Source: Hemerocallis citrina
Lineage: Eukaryota > Streptophyta > Magnoliopsida > Asparagales > Asphodelaceae
DNA length: 64,000 bases
Assembly: GCA_017893485.1 (NCBI GenBank)
Contig: CM030360.1
Coordinates: forward strand, 146,382,516 to 146,446,515
Direction of reading: 5' to 3'
The notes under the pieces were generated by a model. It did not search any database and was not told the origin of the DNA. It saw only the letters and a program-made list of their open reading frames with translations. Made by a program: the position numbers and the translations under genes. Shown piece after piece: positions 47,301 to 57,270 of this stretch. Within the stretch, counting starts at the first letter, position 1, and each line of letters begins with the position of its first letter.

Positions 47301-49985
47301 GAGTGATTAGTGATTAATCGATTAATCGGAAAATAATCGGGGATTAAATCGGAAAAATCATTATATATACAATTAAAAAAAGATATATCTTCATTATCTA
47401 GCAACCCTAAATCCTAACATAAAACTATTATGAGATTATCAAATAGAAACATATAGTTATAGAGAAAAAGAAGAGAGTATAAGGTTTGAGCTGAGTTTAG
47501 ATTCTGGATGTGGATCGGGTCGGATTTGCTAGTCTGTTCCATCAAACAAAAAACAATCGGGAAGGGGCAGTGCGAGCAATGAGAGAAGGAGGTGCATATG
47601 CGGGCTGGGTCAAGTATGCGACAGTAGAGAGGGAGCGATGGCGGATTAGGTTTAGGTTTGCTCGAGGAAGAAGAGAATCGGTTTGGGTTTGGGTTTGCAG
47701 GAGGAAGAAGAATAGAGCGGCAATATGTTGGGGTTGGGTTTACGCGAGGATCAGAAGGGGTTTGAATTTAGATTTTGAATTTGTCGCTCGGACCAAGACA
47801 TAACTTTTACCAAAAGTTGGGCCAAATTGAGCCCAAATAATACAAACAAGCATGAAAATTAGAGGAGAAAATTTAATCGGTTAATCGACCACTTAAAATC
47901 AGCCGATTAACCACTAATCGGCCAATTATTCCCGATTAAATCACCAACTATTGAAATATTTTAAATCGCTAAAAAAATAATCGCTTAGCCTCTGATTGGC
48001 GATTAATCGGAGATTAATTGGGCGTAATCGGAGATTTTAACTGCTTAGTTTACGGGGGCCCAAGGCGAAATCCCAAAATGGGGCCCCCATACAAAAAAAA
48101 GTTGTTAAAAAAATTGGAAATTTCTTTTGCTACAATTCTTAAAAACTGATATATATGAAGAAATAGATGGAGATTTAGGGAATTGAGAAAAAAATCTCCA
48201 TACAAATTCAAACCCAACTAAAAATAAGCCTGTCTAAGTACTAATTTTAAAAATAAAAGCTAAAAAAATTAAATTCGGGGGGCCCTAAAAAAATATTACA
48301 CGCAAAATTTGTATATGTAAATACAGGTAAAACAAATTTGGGGGCCCGAGGCGACCGCCTCCCCGGCCTCCATTGGGGGGCCAACCCTGGATGGTATCTA
48401 CAAGTTATAAGCCATTTTCTGTCAATGTTCATATATTCCAAATAGCTAACTTAAGCATACTATCATGGACTAGCTTGTTTACCCGCACGCGTTCAGATTA
48501 GTGCGGGAATCCCTGCCCATTTTCCATCACACCAGAGCGCTGGTGTCTTCCCTTGCACATTTTTCGAAGCACCCGGGGACAGGCACAACGCATTTCTTAC
48601 AGGAAATGCCCTAGCATTTGTGCATATAATTTTACGATTCATATTCATGGGATTTGACAGGTTTTACGTTAACTACCTAACGCAACCCTCCTTCTCCGGT
48701 TTGTGACCAGATTATTGGCTTGAGACAATAATACATATGTTTTTTTTTCCTGATAGAATAGATAGAGCCCAAACAGACTCCAGCCAAAATATAAAAAATA
48801 TCGCCCAGTGTGGGGCAGGGCACGAACCTATCAATACAACAACGAGGACTTCCCAATAGGTCATCCATCTTAGTACAACTCTAGCCCAAGTGCAATACAT
48901 ATGTGGAAAATATATTTTTCTGATAAAATATATAATGTAAAAAAATGAAACTAGAACATATTTATTGCTGGTGATTGTGAAGCAATTTCACTTTAGTAAA
49001 AGACTCAATTTTTAAACATAAACAGGGACTGGTGCATCTTCTAATCTTCTCAGTCTCCAAAAATGCAATTTTACTCTATGGAACTTGAGAGAGGAGTATA
49101 TTTTGACCATTATTTGACTACAACTAGCTTAACTTGTTGCAACTCACGACCTCAACAATAGTGATAAAGCCTCACTCAGTTGTGCAAGAAGTAGGTAGGC
49201 CCTCGGTTGTGACCTATGACCATTTCTACAACAAATAATCTATTTTTTTTTAATAAGACATTTTCCCAGCTATGTTTGATCCCTGCAAACTATAAACCCA
49301 ACATGGAATAGAAACATGACATAACTAATCACCTAAGATATTGACCCATTGACTAATCCCCTTAAGATATTGACCCGTTGTGTGCATTTATATGGTTTAT
49401 GAATAACAACTTTAGAGTATTATTTACTACCGGTAACATAAACAATGCAAGTTAAAGCACAAAATCTTCATAACCAAGAAACACAGTTGACTCATTGCAT
49501 ACCGTAAGATAAGCATCCCTATTATTTCTCATAAAACTAATAAGCGATCTCATAAAACTAATAAGCGAGTGGTGATAAGCTATCACTTATCCTAACAACA
49601 ACGAGATCAGCACGCAAATTACAGCACAAAATTAATTAATTTTTTTTATTAAAAAAAAGATAGATGATCACTGTAATTAGCATTTTAACAAGCAAATTAA
49701 TCCGAAGATCTCAACTTTCTTGGAATTCAAGAATCAAAACGTGACTATACACATACCCTTTGGCGAAGCCTTGGTAGTCGGAGCCGGATCTTGAAGATCA
49801 TCAACCGGCGTGATCAGGGTCGCCACAGCCGTCGATCTCTTGACGCCACTCCTTCCTGCATCTACCGTCCATTCCTCCTGCACCAAACCGACATCCTTGG
49901 AATTCGCCGCGACGATCTTGACCTTAGGTTTAGGGTTGGGATTTGGAACGCAGCAAGGCGTCTCTTTTTCCGAAGTTGCGGCCAT
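35370..49985 (-). CDS. CuAO: Peroxisomal copper-containing primary amine oxidase, 12 exons
   Basis: Oxidises primary amines and diamines (putrescine-type) to aldehydes, releasing NH3 and H2O2. Exons, 5' to 3': 49757-49985, 43344-43453, 42947-43252, 42428-42540, 41987-42317, 41321-41536, 40995-41231, 40151-40336, 39238-39378, 37969-38237, 37028-37109, 35370-35489. Joined length is 2340 nt, 779 codons plus stop, in frame throughout with GT/AG splice sites, close to the ~776 residues I recall for Arabidopsis At2g42490 (CuAO3/CuAO-zeta). Key residues: topaquinone precursor Tyr504 in NYEY, copper ligands His554 and His556 (VHQH) and probably His720 (VTHIP), candidate catalytic base Asp420 ([10 protein letters not shown]). 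The C-terminus AKL is a PTS1 peroxisomal signal. The start is the first ATG in a frame homologous to the family's N-terminus. Introns 1 and 11 are enlarged by transposons. Confidence 0.95.
36015..36701 (+). mobile_element. Solo LTR in amine oxidase intron 11, probably Copia
   Basis: Begins TGTTGGGTTTATG, ends ATTCCTAACA (TGTTRGG inverted ends typical of Copia LTRs), with perfect 5-bp duplication TCAAG (36010-36014 and 36702-36706). TATATATATAAAC at 36366 could be its promoter. It has GTCGACC-type motifs at 36138-36200. No coding sequence. Confidence 0.85.
45766..46530. mobile_element. Non-autonomous hAT element 1
   Basis: TIR CTAAGCAGTTAAAATC / GATTTTAACTGCCTAG; flanks CCGCCTAG (45758-45765) and CCACCTAG (46531-46538) match at 7 of 8, as for an 8-bp hAT duplication. 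Removing it rejoins the LINE linker (RTRWW-LKG). The subterminal regions are full of CGATTAATCGG-type repeats. The ORFs at 45961-46272 are shadows. Confidence 0.8.
47237..48389. mobile_element. hAT-like element 3, host of element 2
   Basis: Ends CAAGACTAGCCCTGAG and GGCCAACCCTG (inverted CAGGGTTGGCC), flanks CATGGTAT (47229-47236) and GATGGTAT (48390-48397), 7 of 8 matching. It carries GGGGGCCCAAGGCG and GGGGCCCGAGGCGACCG subterminal blocks. Excision restores the LINE reading LVDTMIRRN. Confidence 0.7.
47261..48048. mobile_element. Non-autonomous hAT element 2, nested in hAT element 3
   Basis: Same family as element 1 but inverted relative to it. TIR CTAGGCAGTTAAAATC / GATTTTAACTGCTTAG; perfect 8-bp duplication TTTACGGG (47253-47260 and 48049-48056). 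Confidence 0.85.
48441..49756. other. Remainder of amine oxidase intron 1
   Basis: AT-rich intron sequence. The only feature recognised is the retroposon at 48741-48893. Confidence 0.6.
48741..48893 (-). mobile_element. Short LINE-type retroposon copy 1
   Basis: Reverse orientation with an A tail (T run at 48741-48748), flanked by perfect 11-bp AATACATATGT duplications (48730-48740 and 48894-48904). The 3' end has GGCTGGAGTC-loop-GGCTC. Confidence 0.75.
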
Positions 49986-50340
49986 TGAAGAGGGTTTGCG
50001 AGCTCACCACCGAATCCACCGTAGTTTAGTAAGTCTCCCTCCTCACAACGATCTGACATACAGCAGATCTCCGTTGCCTTGTTTTCACCTCTTACCCCTC
50101 CAAAACCCTACAAAGCCCCCACCCACTCCCGCCCTTTTAAGGATAAAAATCGCACCTTTTTGGGTATGGAGAGGAGAGAGGGGGGAGGGTTGAAAAGATG
50201 GCAACTTTGGTGGGTTTGTCGTTCGCCGTCAAGAAATGACAGAGTGATAAAGAGAGAGAGATTGAAGGGATTGCGAGAAAAAGGTAAGAAAGAAACAGAA
50301 ATGGCAGTCGAATATTTAAGGGGAGCAGGAAGGGGGATAT
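49986..50340 (-). promoter_or_regulatory. Putative promoter and 5' UTR of the amine oxidase
   Basis: Upstream on the minus strand there is CT-rich sequence (complement of AGAGAGAGAG at 50250) and a TATA-like CTTAAATATT at about 50315, which would give a 5' UTR of roughly 300 nt. Position is inferred only from spacing. Confidence 0.35.
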
Positions 50341-50579
50341 GAGAGAGAGCCCGTATCCGTTTTACGTCCATTTATAAGAGCATCCACACCAAAAATATAG
50401 TGAACTTTGATGGTATTATAATACCTAACAATAGCTGAGTAAATTGATGGTTAATATAACTCTCATTTAAAATGAGTAGTTGAAATTAGATTGTTGGATA
50501 TTTACAAATTACATAATCTCAACTCTCGCATTGTAGTATTACTAGTAATTTACACGTGCGGTGCACATCTTTATAAAAA
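50341..50579. other. Degenerate Helitron-derived sequence
   Basis: CTAGTAATTTACACGTGCGG at about 50541 is a reverse family 1 Helitron 3' end. A 5' partner was not found, so this is a fragment. Confidence 0.45.
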
Positions 50580-50867
50580 TCTCTACTATTATAATGGGAG
50601 AAGGGGTTAGTGTCATTTGTCATTGTTTGTCATTTTGTCAACACGTGCAGCGCACGTGTTGGCTTTTTTTTTATCCTTTTCATTCCCCTCCCCATTTTTC
50701 CACGTGCAACGCACGTGTATAATACTAGATTTTTTTTTGGGGCCCTTTTCATTCCCCTCCCCATTTTCCCCACATGCGAAAAAAACACGTGCAGCGCACG
50801 TGTTGGTAGGTTTTTTTTTGGTCTTTTTCCTTCTTCCTCCACGTGCATCGCACGTGCATGATACTAG
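50580..50867 (+). mobile_element. Non-autonomous Helitron, family 1, with two stacked 3' ends
   Basis: Starts TCTCTACTATTATAATGGGAG. A first CTAG end follows hairpin CACGTGCAACGCACGTG at 50728, and a second, complete CTAG-T end follows CACGTGCATCGCACGTG at 50867. Four such hairpins occur in 290 bp. Confidence 0.7.
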
Positions 50868-51216
50868 TATTTATAATAATAAAAAATCCGACGTTGCCTG
50901 GCATCAAACCTAAGATCTCATTTATATAAGTTATACATCTGCATTGCACGTGTTTGTTTGGTGACACTCTCCCAGTAAAATAGTAGAGATAGATATCGCA
51001 ATGCTTATTTTATTTGGTTTTTTTTTTTCTTTTTTCCATATCTTTTTCTTTTTTATTTTTAGGATTTTATTTGCGTAATTTAATAAGGTTACTTCAAATG
51101 TTATTGTTATGTAAAATGTAAATTCATTTTTTTTTTTAATGAAAAGTTGCTTTTATCAAACCGGAGTGAAATTTCTATTTTGAAAAAGATGTACATAAGC
51201 TCTGTGGACAAGTTTT
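50868..51216. other. AT-rich intergenic sequence
   Basis: A fragment of reverse Helitron (CACGTGTTTG, AATAGTAGAGA near 50985), then T-rich low complexity. Confidence 0.4.
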
Positions 51217-51437
51217 TTTTGATGTGAACGGATAGAGTCTATCAGACTCCAGCCACAGCAAAAATATATTAATAATAATAATAATGTACGTCGAGGGTTT
51301 TACGATATGTAAAACTGAATAATACAGACCTAAGTTCTCCAATACATATACAATCAACAGTAGAGAGTGGACAGAGGGGAATACTGAAAACCCGCCAACC
51401 GCAAGGGGAATACTGAAGAGCAGCCAGACACTCAAAA
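51217..51437 (-). mobile_element. Short LINE-type retroposon copy 2
   Basis: Flanked by a perfect 17-bp duplication CTCTGTGGACAAGTTTT (51200-51216 and 51438-51454). T run at the left end, so it is reverse with a poly(A) 3' end. The terminal stem-loop reads GAGTC-TGATA-GACTC on the minus strand. Confidence 0.85.
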
Positions 51438-51454
51438 CTCTGTGGACAAGTTTT

Positions 51455-51843
51455 GAGTGTGTTTAAAATGTGATAATCTATATACTGCAAGTGATCTTTA
51501 ATCTCTCTTTTATTTTCTTTCTCTTCTTCTGGCAAAAGTTTCGATATGTTAAATGCCGTAAACTGTCCTTATGTCTTTCGTATTGCATGTGTGTAATGTG
51601 TATAATGAGAGACAAATACCAAATTTATAAAATGTCTAACACAAACATGGACATTCCCCTTCTGATTATTCATGATATTTAAAACAAAAATTCACTGCTA
51701 AGGTTACTCTTATCCTACAATTACTTTGCAACTCTCAGTCACAGACTAGTGTCTTTTGTTTGTTTTTTTATTAGCCACATATCCTCTGCTGTTAAATTCT
51801 TTACTAATGAGTAATGAGCAAAAACTGAAGTTTTGAATCCAGC
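51455..51843. other. AT-rich non-coding
   Basis: Nothing recognised. The 70-codon ORF at 51470 has no family features. Confidence 0.4.
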
Positions 51844-51846
51844 TTA

Positions 51847-52624
51847 GAGCATCCACAGCGGTTTCTTATAATTGACAATTTGCTATTTTATAAGAAACGA
51901 TCGTCTGCAGTGATTTTCTATTTTCTCATGTTTTAGCAAACTCGCTATATCTGTTTCTCATATATGAGAAACGAAATACCCATTCTCAAATTATAAAGGA
52001 CGGGATATCATATACCGTCGCTCCGATTTTATAATATTTTAATCACGTCAAATGGGAAAACATATACTGTCCCTCCGATTTTTTTTTTTTTTTTTTTTAA
52101 CTCCTCAGACGGGATATGTTATCTCGTCTGAATCGGACGGGAGAACATATCCCGTCCCAGGAGATTTTCAAATTTTTTTTAAATTTTTTTTTTTAAATGA
52201 ACGGCCAAGATTCGTCCGATAAAAAAATGAAAATTAATTAATTCTCGGACAGGATATTATCCCGTCCTTGAATTGGGGTATTAGTTAGGTAGTGGGTGGG
52301 TTTAGGGGTATTAGTTAGGTATAGTTAGTTAATTAATTAGGTTTAGTTATTATAATATTATTTATTTTATTTAATTAATATATTTTAATAGTTAACTAAT
52401 AATTAAATTTTTTAATTTTTTTTAAAACGAGAGAGACGGTATAACATATACCGTCCCACGCAATTTTTTTAAAAAAATTGCGAGACGGTATATGTTATAC
52501 CGTCCTACGCAATTTTTTTTAAAACGCGCAGAATATAGCAAACAACCACTGCAGCGTTCTTCGCTATTTGCTATTACTGTAGCATCCATTTTTTACAAAA
52601 TGAGAAACACCATTGTGGATGCTC
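51847..52624. mobile_element. PIF/Harbinger-like MITE E1 with iterated palindromes
   Basis: TIR GAGCATCCACAGCGG / CCATTGTGGATGCTC with 3-bp TTA duplication (51844-51846 and 52625-52627). Inside are about seven palindromes of the form GACGG-TATA..TATA-CCGTC or GACGGGATAT..ATCCCGTC (near 51990, 52055, 52108, 52136, 52245, 52432 and 52484). No ORF. Confidence 0.8.
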
Positions 52625-52781
52625 TTACACGTAATATATATCACCTATGACGTGTATTTATGTTATCTTCTCCCTCTTTTTTTTTCATCATAAACGAGAT
52701 TCATTAAAAAAGGGAAAAACATCTAATATATTTTATTTATGTATTTTTTCAGTATGATGTACTTAGGGATTGTTCTATTAA

Positions 52782-52959
52782 TCTCTAATATTATAATGGG
52801 AGAAAACCTTAGTGTCATTTGTCATTTTGTCATCCTATCAACATGTACAACGCACGTACATAACTAATATAAAAGAGGTTTCGGTTCAAATTCTCTTTTC
52901 GTCAGAGTTTTTTTTAAAAAAAAATTATTAAAACGTGCATCACACGTGTAAATTGCTAG
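52782..52959 (+). mobile_element. Non-autonomous Helitron, family 1
   Basis: A, then TCTCTAATATTATAATGGG; ends ACGTGCATCACACGTG, TAAATTG, CTAG, then T. Confidence 0.75.
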
Positions 52960-53186
52960 TTTTTTATTAATGAAATATGATAACTATATTCTATTTTTTA
53001 TGAAGAGAAAAAAAAATAAAAAATATCTATATAATAAAACAAAAAAAAACTATCAAGTGGCTCTCTTTCAATCCCTCCCAAATCAAGGGCCCAGATATAA
53101 CATCACAAAACACATTTTTTTTCCAAAAGTTTTTCCCCAAAACTCAAATTGAAATTCCCCAAAAACAACTTATTTATTTATTTAAT

Positions 53187-53230
<44 letters not shown>

Positions 53231-53252
53231 ACACACACACACACACTATATA

Positions 53253-53433
53253 CTAGTAATTTACACGTGCGATGCACGTTTTTAATAATTTCAAAAAATA
53301 AAAATAAAAACTCTGACGTAGGAAAGATTTGAACCGGAAACCTCCTTTGTGTTATGTACGTGCGTTGCACATGTTGGTATAATGACAAAATGACAAATGA
53401 CACTAAGGCATTCTCCCATTATAATAGTAGAGA
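53253..53433 (-). mobile_element. Non-autonomous Helitron, family 1, reverse
   Basis: CTAG then AATTTACACGTGCGATGCACG at the left; CCCATTATAATAGTAGAGA at the right. It lies head-to-head with the copy at 53434. Confidence 0.7.
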
Positions 53434-54390
53434 CTATTAGAGCATCTGTAGTCGTTATCTATATATCGATAATATCGATATTTGGTATAAAAAACAGCTG
53501 CAGTCGTTTGCTATATATCGATATTATCGATAAATCGCTACAGTAGATTGCTATAAATGAGAATCGATATAGCATTTATCGATAAGTGAGGGACGGCATG
53601 CCGTCCGTTTGAAAAAATTAATATTTTATTCGTCGGACGGCACTTGAAGTGCCGTCCGTTTGGAAAAATTATAATTTACCCGAATTATTAAACCCAAAAA
53701 ATGAATTAAAAGCCGCTTTACCCGGACGGCACTTGATGTGCCGTCCGTTGGAGATTTCTTTAAAAAAAAAAATAGCTAATTAATTATTCTGTGAGTTAGT
53801 GTGTTTTAGTGTCAGTGTAATAAGTGTTGTGTCAGTGAGTGTGTTAGTGTAATTAATTAGTGTGTTAATTAGTGTTGTGTTAGTGTGTCAGTGAGTGTTA
53901 GTGTAAGTTAGTGTTTAGTGTAATTAATTAGTAGTTTAATTAATTAAGGTGTGTCGGACGGCACTTCATGTGCCGTCCTAGACACACGGGTTGCGATTTT
54001 TTTTTTATTATTATTTTTTAAAACAGACGGCACTTCGTGTGCCGTCCGACGATTCCGCGCCCAATTTTTGCTTTTTCGCCCTCCGACGGCATATCAAATG
54101 CCGTCGCTTAATATTAAATGATTGTTTGCTATAATATAGCTTTCGACGAGTGCAGCGAAATCCAAATTTTTATTTCTATTTATCGATATATGGATAAAAA
54201 TAACATTAACGACTACAGATACTCTTATAATGGGAGAATGCCTTAGTGTCATTTGTCATTTTGTCATTATACCAACATGTGCAACGCACGTACATAACTA
54301 ATACAAAGGAGATTTCCGGTTCAAATCATCCTTACGTCAGAGTTTTTTTTAAAAAAAAATTATAAAAACGAGTCATGTGTAAATTACTAG
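53434..54390 (+). mobile_element. Non-autonomous Helitron, family 1, split by MITE E2
   Basis: The 5' tip CTATTA (before 53440) joins TAATGGGAGAATGCC at 54228; the CTAG 3' end is at 54387-54390. Confidence 0.6.
53440..54224. mobile_element. PIF/Harbinger-like MITE E2 with iterated palindromes
   Basis: TIR GAGCATCTGTAGTCG / CGACTACAGATACTC, TTA duplication (53437-53439 and 54225-54227). Six palindromes GGACGGCACTT-GAAGTGCCGTCC type (near 53592, 53636, 53728, 53954, 54024 and 54082). 53790-53950 is a GTGTTAGTGT low-complexity stretch. Confidence 0.85.
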
Positions 54391-54391
54391 T

Positions 54392-54462
54392 GATGGGAGA
54401 ATGCCTTAATGTCATTTGTCAATCTACCAACACGTGCATCGCACGTGCATAACTAATACTAG
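54392..54462 (+). mobile_element. Truncated Helitron, family 1
   Basis: ATGGGAGAATGCC to CACGTGCATCGCACGTG and CTAG before T; about 70 bp. Confidence 0.55.
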
Positions 54463-54893
54463 TATATATAAATGGAAACATGGACTTTTATATCCTTATT
54501 TATAATTATTTTTCACCATAAACTAATAGAAATATGAACTTTATTTATAACTAATTATTGTCATATTATTCAAACTTCAGATACATAACTGTTGATTTAC
54601 TGTTTACAAAACTTTTCATACGCTGTATGGTTCGGCAACTTTTCATATGCTGTATGGTTCGGCACGTGGTCACGGACAAATCTAGTATATATATAGTACT
54701 CAATAATGTACAAATTTGGGATTTGCATAACCATCAACACGTGTACATGTACTTGCTGCTGTTTTGAAATAGAGTCATCTATTTTGTCACGCAAAAGGAC
54801 GATGGAGTTATTTTTGTCCTTCCTAGTTTAACATATTCATTCATTGCCAGCCTGTAAAGAATTGATCTTTCATCTTTCCACCCACTTATCTCT

Positions 54894-55643
54894 GAAAGAT
54901 TTGCTGTACTGAGGCACTTTTTAAAAATATTGGGGTCTGATTCACTTTGGAAAATAATTAGCAATTTGACTCAATTTTGAACACGTCAGTCGTCAGCATA
55001 AGCCGTTATTAGAAATAACTGCATATAAATAACAGATGCCGTTATTTTCAGTAACGGCATTATTTTACATTTTTTTTGTATGTAGCTTTTTGGAGTAACG
55101 GTATCAGTATATTTCTCATACGAGCGTGAATTTTCTGACTTGGAAAAAATTCTAAGTGTTGAAACAACTTATAAATAATGTCGTTATCCCCAAGAACGGT
55201 ATTCGAATTACTGATGCCGTTATTGAAGATAACGACATCAGTTATGATAAAATAAATTGTTGTCGTTGTTTCAAACAAATGTAACAGTTCATTTTATTAT
55301 AACTGATGTTGTTATTTCCAATCATGACATCAGTAATTCGAATACTGTTCTTGGGGATAACGGCATTATTTATAAGTTGTTTCAACACTTAAATTTTTTT
55401 CCCAAGTCAGAAGATTCATGCTCATATGAGAAATATACTGATGTCGTTACTCCAAATAACGGCATGCAAAAAAAATGTAAAATGATGCCGTTATTGGAAA
55501 TAACGGCATAGGTTTTTATGCCGTTATTTTCAATAACGGTTTATGCTGACGTATCCAAAATTAGGTCAGATCGCTAATTGTTTTCGAAAGTGGGTCAGAC
55601 CCCCAAATATTTTCAAAAAGTGGGTCTGTACGACAAAAAATTC
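54894..55643. mobile_element. Fold-back MULE, family D
   Basis: Nearly the whole 750 bp is one palindrome centred near 55265. Termini GAAAGATTTGCTGTAC / GAATTTTTTGTCGTAC, perfect 9-bp duplication CTTATCTCT (54885-54893 and 55644-55652). Internal GCCGTTATT / AATAACGGC palindromes recur about six times. No transposase. Confidence 0.85.
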
Positions 55644-55699
55644 CTTATCTCTATGATCAGTAGTTAATAAGAAAAGTACGACAACTATTCTGTACCTTA

Positions 55700-56577
55700 G
55701 AGCATCTGTAGTCGTCTGCCATTTACCCATATTTTGGAAAATTTGGAAAAAAAATATCGCTCTAGTCGTTGGCCATTTACCCAAAAAATGGCAATCGAAT
55801 AAACAGTGGTCGGCCAAATTTGGGAGACGAAATGACTTTTGCCAAAATATAGCTAACGGCAGATTATCTTTCGTTATTGTTGGGACGAAAGATTATCTTT
55901 CGTCGGAGACGTCGGAAGGAAAATAAAACATCGTCCCTACACAATTTCAGCAGAAACATCGACGGACGGGAGATAATATCCCGTCCGATGAATTAATTAA
56001 AATTAAAGTTGAATGACAGCAAACAATGTACCGCCCCTTAACAAAAAAAAAAAAAAAAGGGGGGTGGCACGGTGGATTATCTACCGTCCCTCCATTTAAA
56101 TTTTTTTCCCTTAAATCAAAAATTACATATATACCCTTATTCACCTTTTTTCCCATCCAATTCACTTAAAATTATGGATTATTTCCCGTCCAACTCACTT
56201 TTTTTATTTTATTTTTTAATTATAGGTGTTAGACGGTAAACAATGTACCGTCCGGTACATAGGTAAAAAAAAAAATTCATTTCGACGGACGGGATATGAT
56301 TTCCCGTCTGTTCGAATTTTATTTTTTTATTTTTAAATTTCGTCGGACGACAGTTTATTTCCCGTCCCGTATATTTTTTAATAAATTAGTTTTTTCCTTT
56401 CGATAGATGATATATAATCCTCCGTCCGTTCTAACTTACCTCTACAAATCGCTTGGACGATAGATAATCTTTCGTCTGACCCAATTTTTAGCTTTCGACG
56501 ACTGCAACGCAAACTCATTTTTTCTATTTCCATTTTCCAAATACCCAAAACTTGGCTCACGACGACTACAGATGCTC
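55700..56577. mobile_element. PIF/Harbinger-like MITE E3 with iterated palindromes
   Basis: TIR GAGCATCTGTAGTCGTC / GACGACTACAGATGCTC, TTA duplication (55697-55699 and 56578-56580). Up to eight palindromes of GACGGGAGATAATATCCCGT type, with variants GACGAAAGATTATCTTTCGT and GACGGTAAACAATGTACCGT. Confidence 0.85.
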
Positions 56578-56731
56578 TTAAAGTTCTTATCCTCATTGGT
56601 TATGATACCACTTCCTTATCCTCACGTAATACAAATCAGACATGAGAGAGTTATATGTCTAGCTTTTGAATTATAATACTAGTATAGATAATAAATTGTC
56701 AATTAAATTTATCTAGAATACTTATCTCTAA

Positions 56732-57270
56732 GAGCATCCACAGTCGTTTGCTATTTATGCATATTATACATATTTTAGCTAAAAAAGCATTGTAGTCGTT
56801 TGCTATTTATGCATATTTTTACGATTTCGCAATAGTAGATTGCAATATATGATAGCGCAAATGAGAAAATGCATATTATACAGGACGGGTCTTGAAGATC
56901 TGTCCCACGAAAAAAAAAATTCTAATTGGTCGGACGGAACTTGAAAGTCCGTCCGACGTTTTTTTTGAATTTCTAAAGAAAAAAAAATTCCACAAATAAG
57001 CCTAACTCCCCTTGGACAGATCTTGAAGATCCGTCCGTGGAGGGGCCCACCAATTTTTTTTTATATATTTTCACTAAAAAAATTGTTTTAAATTATTAAA
57101 AGAATCACAAAAATTATTTAAAATTTGTGGGTCGGATCTCGAAGATCCGTCCGATCATAATTTTTTTTTGTTTGCTATATTATAGCATTTTATCACTGCA
57201 GCAAACTCGCTTTGCTATATGTATAATATACATGTATGCATATTTTAGCAAATCACGACTGTGGATGCCA
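56732..57270. mobile_element. PIF/Harbinger-like MITE E4 with iterated palindromes
   Basis: TIR GAGCATCCACAGTCG / CGACTGTGGATGCCA, TAA duplication (56729-56731 and 57271-57273). Four palindromes of GGACAGATCTT-GAAGATCCGTCC type (near 56881, 56932, 57013 and 57121). Confidence 0.8.

Larger units (their letters stand above)
43690..48440 (-). pseudogene. RTE-type LINE in intron 1, fragmented by hAT insertions
   Basis: On the minus strand the endonuclease part reads at 47228-46962 ([36 protein letters not shown]). A linker reads at 45751-45530 ([20 protein letters not shown]). Reverse-transcriptase pieces lie at 44946-44743 ([19 protein letters not shown]) and 44387-44160 ([19 protein letters not shown]). 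The C-terminal tail runs to about 43720. These motifs match plant RTE-clade LINEs. Many stops. The 5' side is truncated near 48440. It is on the same strand as the host gene. Confidence 0.75.
53026..54685 (+). mobile_element. Helitron, family 2, interrupted by later elements
   Basis: The 5' end TCTATATAATAAAAC matches 57710. The 3' end GGCACGTGGTCACGGACAAATCTAG (before T) matches 58139. Removing 53253-54462 gives the same order as 57710-58139 ((CT)n, then TGGAAACATGGACTTTTATA). Confidence 0.7.

Noticed and set aside
53790..53950. GTGTTAGTGT stretch as a minisatellite of its own
   Set aside because: Low-complexity filler inside MITE E2 with no fixed unit length.
51990..57140. CRISPR-like array
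   Set aside because: Regularly repeated palindromes, but without constant-length unique spacers, in a plant nuclear context and bounded by transposon termini.
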